This document shows, in pieces, positions 58,606-64,000 of a DNA stretch of 64,000 nucleotides (the first letter of the stretch is position 1; each line of letters opens with the position of its first letter). The DNA lies in the NCBI RefSeq assembly GCF_018070325.1, contig NZ_JAGPXY010000032.1:1-64000 (forward strand), in the 5' to 3' direction. The DNA is from Micromonospora sp. H61 (GTDB lineage: Bacteria > Actinomycetota > Actinomycetes > Mycobacteriales > Micromonosporaceae). The position numbers and the translations under genes were made by a program. Under the pieces are notes generated by a model that was not told where the DNA came from, ran no database searches, and was given only the letters and a program-made list of their open reading frames with translations.

Positions 58606-59295
58606 GTGGTCATCGGCAATGGCAACGTAGACAGGCCGCATCATCGGATCCCCCGTCGGGACATGACCATCCGCCCGTTTCCTGTCCCAGCTGAGGGGCA
58701 ACAGTCGCGTCATGTTGTCCTGGACCGCCTGCGTGAGTGGGCAGAGGGGCAGGCCGAGGACTCGGTTGCCTGGTATCTCCGTGACAAGGCAGTCCGTCGC
58801 GGAATTTCGCGCGTGTTGCGCGGTTGCGCCATTCTACTGGGAATCGCAGGAGGGGTCGTACCCCTGGTCAGCGCGGCCAGCGCCGGCAGTGGTGCCAGTT
58901 GGGGGTATGTCCTACTGGCCATGGCTGGTGGGTGCTTGGCCTTCGACCACTTTTTTGGGCTGTCGTCCGCATGGATGCGCGATATCGCCACCGCGCAGGC
59001 ACTTCAGCGGGCGCTAACCGAGTTCCGGTTGGATTGGGCGACCGAAGAGCTTTGCACGGCGACCGAAGACCACGAAGTCGATCTAGTGGTACGACGGCGC
59101 GAGAAACTAATCCGCGCGTTGGTGATGCGCACCGCCGAGTTAGTGGAAGCGGAGACCGACGAGTGGCTGAGCGAGTTTCGAAGCAACATCGGTGATTTGA
59201 GTCGGAGGAGCGGGTGGCCAGCCCCAGCGGCCCAGCCCTCCGCTGGCTTCGCTCACTCCGTCGAACCGGCGGCTAGGCAGTCGGACGTCACCTGA
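58606..59295 (+). CDS. SLATT-domain two-helix membrane protein
   Basis: A 229-residue protein. A cytoplasmic N-terminal region with DRLREWAEGQAEDSVAWYLRDKAVRRG leads into two helices (about 73-92, CAILLGIAGGVVPLVSAA, and 98-115, WGYVLLAMAGGCLAF). Next come DHFFGLSSAWMRDIATAQALQ and a coiled segment (RLDWATEEL to VMRTAELVEAETDEW). This is the layout of SLATT proteins, membrane effectors attached to nucleotide-signalling defence systems. GTG at 58606 has GGAGG four bases upstream; ATG at 58663 is the alternative. Its 3' end overlaps the opposing HAD gene by 43 bases. Base composition is lower in GC than its neighbours. Confidence 0.75.
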   Translation: MVIGNGNVDRPHHRIPRRDMTIRPFPVPAEGQQSRHVVLDRLREWAEGQAEDSVAWYLRDKAVRRGISRVLRGCAILLGIAGGVVPLVSAASAGSGASWGYVLLAMAGGCLAFDHFFGLSSAWMRDIATAQALQRALTEFRLDWATEELCTATEDHEVDLVVRRREKLIRALVMRTAELVEAETDEWLSEFRSNIGDLSRRSGWPAPAAQPSAGFAHSVEPAARQSDVT

Positions 59296-60179
59296 GATCG
59301 CCCTGACCGTGGAGCTGGGGCGAATGTGTAGTGGTCCTGCAACTCACGGAAGGCGTCAAGCGTTACGTCCGGCGCAAACCGTGTTGAGTCGTCGTCTGTG
59401 CTCTCCGCTGCGCTGACGGCAGCAGGATCCCAATGGGACAGCGCCACCAGATCGCGCCAGAGTTCGGGGTCGTGGTGAGTGCCGTAGCGTGCCCACGCTG
59501 CCACCATTCCCGCTCGCTTGGCCATCACCACGTCCTTGTCCAGGTTGTCACCCACGTAGAGACAGCGGGCAGGCGGAACGTTGAGCTGCTCAGCGATCCG
59601 CCGTGCAATGTCCGGGTTGGGCTTGCGTGCCGTCGGCGGGAGAACACGAACCTCGATCGCCGCCGGAGTCGACCGCCGATCGACGCCGAGTGGGTGTGGC
59701 GGTCCAACGAACCGAGGTGCGTAGACCGCTTCCAGCATCGATTCCAACCCGAGAGCCCGTGCTCGGCTGCTGATGTTCACGTCCTTGGCTTCGGTGTGGC
59801 CCACTATGCGACAACCCGTGGCCTTGACGGCCTGGAGGGTACTATCTACGTCCCTGTAGAGGTGAAGATGGTGTCGCCGGACTTCGTTAAAGGCGGCGAA
59901 GGCTGGCAGCAGGTACTCGTGTCGCGCCCGTTGGCTCATCGCGGGCAGATGCCGCTCGACCGTCGCGGTCTCCAGCAACGCGAACGGGTGTTCGGTGTTG
60001 CCGCGTACGCGGTGCACGAACTGGAGGTCGCTACGCACCTCGTCCTCGGGCACGTCGAGGAGCTTGGCAGCCGCGGTCACCATGGCTCGGACTGCGGGTA
60101 CGAAGTACGCCACCCAGTCGTACAACGTGTTGTCCATGTCGAGGATGAGAGCGTTGATGATCGGGCGTCTGTCAGCCAT
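59253..60179 (-). CDS. HAD-superfamily hydrolase
   Basis: A 308-residue cytoplasmic phosphatase-like protein. Motif I is Asp14-x-Asp16-Asn-Thr (LDMDNTLYD); motif II Thr is in IVGHTEAKD; motif III Lys in ARKPNPD; motif IV in YVGDNLDKDVVMAKR. All catalytic residues are present, and a helical cap lies between motifs I and II, so it is probably an active HAD-IA phosphatase. The substrate is unknown; the architecture resembles nucleotidases. It starts eight bases inside the metallophosphoesterase gene, so both are translated from one mRNA. The 3' end overlaps the SLATT gene on the other strand. Confidence 0.82.
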   Translation of the reverse strand: MADRRPIINALILDMDNTLYDWVAYFVPAVRAMVTAAAKLLDVPEDEVRSDLQFVHRVRGNTEHPFALLETATVERHLPAMSQRARHEYLLPAFAAFNEVRRHHLHLYRDVDSTLQAVKATGCRIVGHTEAKDVNISSRARALGLESMLEAVYAPRFVGPPHPLGVDRRSTPAAIEVRVLPPTARKPNPDIARRIAEQLNVPPARCLYVGDNLDKDVVMAKRAGMVAAWARYGTHHDPELWRDLVALSHWDPAAVSAAESTDDDSTRFAPDVTLDAFRELQDHYTFAPAPRSGRSQVTSDCLAAGSTE

Positions 60180-61863
60180 TCGGAACGACCTGCCAGGCAG
60201 CGATCTCCAGTCGGCCGTCTGCACCGGTGGCCAACGGGGCCCGCCAGGTCATGAAGCGCTCGAACGCGCCTTGCTGTTGACTTCGATACATTTCCAACTC
60301 CACGACTGAACCCACCACCCTGATCAGGTTGAAGAAGTTACGCCGCCCGTCTGACGATCTCGAGCCGCTGCTTCCGCCGCCGACAATGTTGAAGCGTCCC
60401 AACTCCCAGCGCTCGTTGCTGTACTCCGGGAGGTGGTACGCCTCCGCACGCCAGACGAACGCACGGTGCTTGTGGCCGTGCACTACGAGGTGTACGCCGT
60501 CGCGGGCACCCATGCGCTGGATCCTGGGCGCATCGATGGCGATCCCGAAGCCGGTGGCGTACTCGTCCGGCGATTCGAGGTCTTCGGTCAGCGCGAGATG
60601 GTGGTGCAGCGCGAGCACTCGTAGGGCTGATCCAGGGCTCGACCAGGTGAGGGCGCTCGCCACCTCGCGATATGCGGACTCCTGCACCCGGCCCATGCCG
60701 GCCAGGAAAGACTGCCCCTGTTCCAGCGAACTGGAGTTGACTGCGGCGATGTCGAGGAGATTGCCACCGGGGAAGACAAAACGGCGAGCCATGGAGAGGT
60801 GAGGCGAGGCCGGGTATCCGTAGAGTGCTTGGAAGAACTTTCGATAGCTGGCAGTGGCCTCTGCCGGTGCCACCTCGACCGGCGCGCCATATTCGTAAGA
60901 CTCACCCCGCGTCCACGCTATGTCGTGATTGCCGGGAATGACTACGAGATGCTCCATGCCCAGGCCGAGCAGTCCGTTGGTCAGCTTGAAGAGACCCGCT
61001 CGTGCTGCGTCGAACTCCTCAGGGGCGGCGACATAGGTGAGATCGCCGGTGACGAGGACCGCCCCCACGGACCGCTGGTGGTGAGCAAGCGCGTTGGAGA
61101 TTGCGTCGACCATGGTGGGCCGTGTTGCCCCGTCCTCGGTCTCCAGACGCCACTGATGCTCCTGCCGGAAGCGTCCGGTCGCGTAGTGCGGATCGGTGAG
61201 GTGCAGTAGCCACGGCCCTGGGCAGGCGATCGGCTCTGCGGAGAGCGCGCCGTCCTGGCGCTGTGACGCGGCGAGGAACCTTTCGCTGGAATCAGCCGGC
61301 TGGACCGGCCGGATTTCCCAGATGGTGGTGTCCATCGCTCGTAGCTCGTCGGCGTCCAGGATCCGCTTGCCCACCAACCGCTCTAGCTGGCTCGTGGGGT
61401 GATGCGGTAACGGCGGGGCGGAAGCGAAGGAAAATTTCCCAAAGAACTCGATTGGCTCCTCGGCCAGGGCCACTAACCGCAACCAGCCCCGACTGTGCCG
61501 ACTCGATCGGTAGTAGGGAGGAACGCCATCCCGCTCCGTGCTGGGCGGATTGAGGGAGGTGAAGCTGCCAAGTTCATCGGCCTGCGGCACGATGACCCGC
61601 TCGACGACCGCCGGATGCACGGTGCCCGTTCCAGAGTGGAACAGTCCGATCAGAACCCGTTGCCCGGCGAGCGTCTCCCGTTCGAGCGCCTGCCATATTT
61701 CCAGCCGACCGGGCTCGTTGGGCCGCTTCCACCATCCCCACCAGCACCAGCCCCGCTCCTGCAGGACGGCACGATGTTCGGGCAGTGTGTCGGCGACCAG
61801 ATCCCGGTAGCGGAAGAGAAACCGAAGAACCGGTGAGCTGGTGAGATAGGAACCTTCGCTCAT
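60172..61863 (-). CDS. Metallophosphoesterase with an uncharacterised N-terminal domain
   Basis: A 563-residue protein. Residues 1-190 form an aromatic-rich domain (RGWCWWGWWKRPNEPG at 37-52; FHSGTGTVHPAVV at 75-87) that I do not recognise. Residues 215-500 form a calcineurin-like phosphoesterase with Asp224-x-His226 (LTDPHY), Gly273-Asp274 (VTGDL), Asn312-His313 (PGNHD), His421 and Gly463-His464-x-His466 (HGHKH). All metal ligands of a class-III phosphodiesterase are present. Such enzymes act on cyclic nucleotides, dinucleotides or phosphoproteins. ATG at 61863 follows GGAGG. It is the first gene of the operon with the HAD enzyme. Confidence 0.85.
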   Translation of the reverse strand: MSEGSYLTSSPVLRFLFRYRDLVADTLPEHRAVLQERGWCWWGWWKRPNEPGRLEIWQALERETLAGQRVLIGLFHSGTGTVHPAVVERVIVPQADELGSFTSLNPPSTERDGVPPYYRSSRHSRGWLRLVALAEEPIEFFGKFSFASAPPLPHHPTSQLERLVGKRILDADELRAMDTTIWEIRPVQPADSSERFLAASQRQDGALSAEPIACPGPWLLHLTDPHYATGRFRQEHQWRLETEDGATRPTMVDAISNALAHHQRSVGAVLVTGDLTYVAAPEEFDAARAGLFKLTNGLLGLGMEHLVVIPGNHDIAWTRGESYEYGAPVEVAPAEATASYRKFFQALYGYPASPHLSMARRFVFPGGNLLDIAAVNSSSLEQGQSFLAGMGRVQESAYREVASALTWSSPGSALRVLALHHHLALTEDLESPDEYATGFGIAIDAPRIQRMGARDGVHLVVHGHKHRAFVWRAEAYHLPEYSNERWELGRFNIVGGGSSGSRSSDGRRNFFNLIRVVGSVVELEMYRSQQQGAFERFMTWRAPLATGADGRLEIAAWQVVPNG

Positions 61864-62014
61864 GCCAGTGAGCCTCCATGACGCCAAGGAAATTCCCGGA
61901 GAACGTAGGGTCGCTCCACGAGGAGCACCCTGTATACCCGAGCGGAACGAGACGCGACATCCCGGAACCGTGCTCAGGGGCACCACCGAGCGATGCGACG
62001 GGCATACTGGCTCG

Positions 62015-62365
62015 GTGTTCACACTTGCCCAGGCCCGGCACCTGGTGGCCACCCTGCAGCCGCGCGTCGACGAGTTGATCCGGGTCCGGGCCGACCTGGC
62101 CGAGTTGCGCGCCGACCTGACCGACCACGGCGTGAGCGCGCTCGGCGGGCTGGCCGAGGTCAAGGCGCTGGAAGCTCGGCTGCACGCCGTCGTCGACGAG
62201 CTGCACCAGCACGACATCCAGGTCAAGGGCATCGCCCCGGTGCTGCTCGACTTTCCCGGCGAGCGGGCCGGCCGTGCCGTGCTCTGGTGCTGGCTGGAGG
62301 GCGACTCCGACGTGCGCTGGTACCACCGGGCCGAGTGCGGCTTCGCCGGCCGCCGCCCCCTCTGA
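62015..62365 (+). CDS. DUF2203 family protein
   Basis: A 116-residue cytoplasmic protein. A helical N-terminal half (LAQARHLVATLQPRVDELIRVRADL and onward) is followed by HDIQVKGIAPVLLDFPGERAGRAVLWCWLEGDSDVRWYHR, the recognisable DUF2203 core, and ends AECGFAGRRPL. Function unknown. GTG at 62015 is preceded by CATACT at six bases, the leaderless pattern. It starts core sequence again after the accessory module. Confidence 0.85.
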   Translation: MFTLAQARHLVATLQPRVDELIRVRADLAELRADLTDHGVSALGGLAEVKALEARLHAVVDELHQHDIQVKGIAPVLLDFPGERAGRAVLWCWLEGDSDVRWYHRAECGFAGRRPL

Positions 62366-62366
62366 C

Positions 62367-63050
62367 TCAGCCCGCGGCGGACGTCGGCAGGACCGGGTCG
62401 GGGGCCTCGGTCACCGCGAACACCACCACGTTGTCGACGTAGTGGCCCTGCCGCCGGTCGAAGTCACCCCCGCAGGTGACCAGGCGCAGCTCCGCCCCGG
62501 GTGTCGGGCCATAGACCACGGCAGTCGGAAACTGGTCCTTGCGGGTACGCAGCGACCCGGTCACCCGGAAGGGCAACCGCTGCCCGCCGCGCCACACCTC
62601 CACCAGGTCGCCGGGCCGTAGCTCGCCGAGCCGGGCGAAGACCGCCGGGCCGCGTCGTGAGTCCAGGTGCCCGGCGAGTACGGCCGGGCCGGTGTCGCCA
62701 GGGGCCGGGCCGCCGCCGTACCAGCCGGCGGTGTGGAAGTCGCTCGGCGGAATCAGCACGCCGGCGCGGTCCAGGCCCAGCACGGTGAGCGGTGAGTCGA
62801 CGTCGATGCGCGGTACGCGTACCCGCGTGGGTGGACCGTGTGGCGTGGGCGCGGCGGCCACCGACGGGCAGTCCTCGCCGCAGCCGGGGTGCCAGCTCGC
62901 CACCGGCGGTGGCGGGCCGGTGGTGGCCAGCCCCAGCCCGACGCCGGTGCCGGCGGCCAGGCAGACCGCCGCGCTGGCCGCGATCAGCGCGGCCAGCGGT
63001 AGCCGGCGCTCACGGTGCCGCCGGATCGACGGGTCCGGCCCGGCGCTCAC
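62367..63050 (-). CDS. Class F sortase
   Basis: A 227-residue membrane-anchored transpeptidase that cleaves a sorting signal and joins the protein to cell-wall peptidoglycan or to another protein. A basic start and one helix (about 18-42, LPLAALIAASAAVCLAAGTGV) precede the sortase domain. Catalytic residues are His128 (AGHLDS), Cys193 (LVTCGG) and Arg199/Arg200 (FDRRQGHYVDN). The GTG start overlaps the DUF4397 stop (GTGA), so enzyme and neighbour are co-translated. Confidence 0.9.
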   Translation of the reverse strand: MSAGPDPSIRRHRERRLPLAALIAASAAVCLAAGTGVGLGLATTGPPPPVASWHPGCGEDCPSVAAAPTPHGPPTRVRVPRIDVDSPLTVLGLDRAGVLIPPSDFHTAGWYGGGPAPGDTGPAVLAGHLDSRRGPAVFARLGELRPGDLVEVWRGGQRLPFRVTGSLRTRKDQFPTAVVYGPTPGAELRLVTCGGDFDRRQGHYVDNVVVFAVTEAPDPVLPTSAAG

Positions 63051-63916
63051 CAGGTGGTGCGCCGCCGCCGACGCCAGAGCAGCAGGGCCACCGCGCCGGC
63101 CGCCGCGGCCAGACCGCCGGCCACCAGGGGGTACGCGTCGAGCCCGGCCCCGGCGGTGCCTCCGGCGCCGGTGTCCACCCCGCCGGCCGGTACGACGGTG
63201 CCGCCCTCGGCGTCGCGGCGCAGCTCGGCGGTGAGCCCGCCCTGTTTCGCGTCGAGCACCAGCAGCGAGTAGACCGCGCCGCCGGTGAGCCGCACCTCGG
63301 CTTCGGTGCTCGGCCCGCCGGCACCCGTCAGTTTCAGCCGCCAACTGCCCGGCTCGACCTGCTGGTAGTCGGTCGTCGTGGCGAACTGCACCCCGTCGGC
63401 GATCATCGGGCCGTCGGCGGCGGCCACGTCGAGCACCGGGGTCCGCACCGACGCCTGTACGACCCGCACCTTGGCGCGGCCGTCGGTGGGGGCGCTGAGA
63501 TCGTCGTTGAGCACCCGCAGTCCGAGGTCGGCGTGCCGGCCGACACCGGCCACCGTGAAGGCGTCCCCGCTGGTCACCGCGACCTCGGTGGTCAGTACCG
63601 GGGGGTCGCTGGCGGGGGCGCCGGCCTCGCGCATGGCCACGGCGTAGCGGCCCGGCGCGAGTTCGAGGTAGTCGGAGACCACGCCGTAACCGACGCCGGG
63701 GAAGACCTGCGGCTTCGCCGCGCCTGGCGCGGCAAGGTAGACGTCCACAGCCGGGGTGTCCGGGGAGAGGTGCGCGAGCCGGACGTATCCGACGGTGTCC
63801 GCGCCGGTCGCGGCGTTCGCCGGAATCGGAATGGCGGCGGTGGCGAGGGCGGTGCCGAGCAGGAGCGCGCCGGAACCGGCCAACAGCCGGCGGGGCACGG
63901 TACGGAGCGTGTGCAT
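63047..63916 (-). CDS. DUF4397 secreted surface protein
   Basis: A 289-residue exported protein. The signal peptide (VPRRLLAGSGALLLGTALATAAIPIPANA) is followed by two DUF4397 beta-sandwich copies (VGYVRLAHLSPDTPAVDVYL and AKVRVVQASVRTPVLDVAA). A Gly/Ala linker leads to a C-terminal helix (YPLVAGGLAAAAGAVALLL) and an Arg-rich end. This anchor layout is typical of a sortase substrate, but no LPxTG-like motif is seen before the helix. ATG at 63916 follows GGAGG. Confidence 0.88.
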   Translation of the reverse strand: MHTLRTVPRRLLAGSGALLLGTALATAAIPIPANAATGADTVGYVRLAHLSPDTPAVDVYLAAPGAAKPQVFPGVGYGVVSDYLELAPGRYAVAMREAGAPASDPPVLTTEVAVTSGDAFTVAGVGRHADLGLRVLNDDLSAPTDGRAKVRVVQASVRTPVLDVAAADGPMIADGVQFATTTDYQQVEPGSWRLKLTGAGGPSTEAEVRLTGGAVYSLLVLDAKQGGLTAELRRDAEGGTVVPAGGVDTGAGGTAGAGLDAYPLVAGGLAAAAGAVALLLWRRRRRTTW

Positions 63917-64000
63917 GTCGCCTCCGGGGGCACGTTCGGTGAGCGGGCGGCAACCCAGAGCACAGGGTCCCGTGAACAGGACTGCGGCGCAAGTTGCCAC

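Overview
The window is a 64-kb chromosomal piece of a very GC-rich actinobacterium. WhiB regulators, a mycothiol-type SigR/RsrA pair, nickel superoxide dismutase, a MacRS-type two-component pair and frequent GTG starts all point that way. Gene content and dispersed palindromes ending in GCGATCTTGC suggest Micromonosporaceae, most likely Micromonospora (inference; no 16S rRNA is present). Nearly the whole window is ordinary core chromosome. There is no prophage, insertion sequence, rRNA or CRISPR array.

Layout. 0-10 kb: the end of pta with ackA, an esterase-like lipoprotein preceded by a broken paralogue, an MDR oxidoreductase, malic enzyme, the divergent nickel-SOD pair sodX/sodN, two small regulatory or membrane genes and a diacylglycerol-kinase-like lipid kinase. 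10.6-14.7 kb: whiB1 and the assimilatory sulfate operon sir / zinc ribbon / cysH / sirohydrochlorin chelatase. A 28-codon leader peptide and a stem that could hide the sir ribosome-binding site precede the operon. 14.8-24.2 kb: a GT39-like membrane protein, pdtaS, an SIS-domain sugar isomerase, a TPR protein, a drug exporter with its TetR regulator, a GNAT enzyme and a small biotinyl protein. 24.4-31.3 kb: bL37, rsrA, sigR with a SigR-type promoter, a hydrolase, a second WhiB, the SRAP protein, aroA, rsgA and hisN. Much of 10.6-30.5 kb keeps the gene set of the whiB1-pdtaS-sigH-aroA-rsgA region of mycobacteria.

31-43.5 kb: a transporter, a glycosyltransferase, an SDR, several HATPase or STAS regulators, MacRS, a PRPP synthetase, glpK, purC and a lone solute-binding lipoprotein. 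43.6-49.7 kb: a large secreted subtilase, two near-identical initiator tRNA-Met genes and a SigE-family sigma/anti-sigma-like pair. 49.9-56.9 kb: UPF0182 protein, YlbL-type PDZ/Lon protease, a zinc-metalloprotease-like protein and a YgjP-like metallopeptidase. 57.4-64 kb: a DUF5679 zinc ribbon, proC, an accessory module, a DUF2203 protein, a class F sortase and a DUF4397 surface protein.

The accessory module (58.6-61.9 kb) is the least ordinary part. It holds a two-helix membrane protein of SLATT type on the plus strand. Facing it are a metallophosphoesterase with an unrecognised N-terminal domain and a HAD hydrolase, which form an overlapping operon on the minus strand. SLATT proteins are membrane effectors in nucleotide-signalling immune systems, so this is the best candidate for an undescribed conflict system. 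No nucleotide cyclase is visible beside it.

Several features recur across the window. At least fourteen genes have a TANNNT-like hexamer 6-7 bases before the start codon and no Shine-Dalgarno, the pattern of leaderless mRNA. Operons are tightly packed with GTGA/ATGA overlaps. Convergent gene ends carry strong hairpins or the GATCTTGC palindromes.
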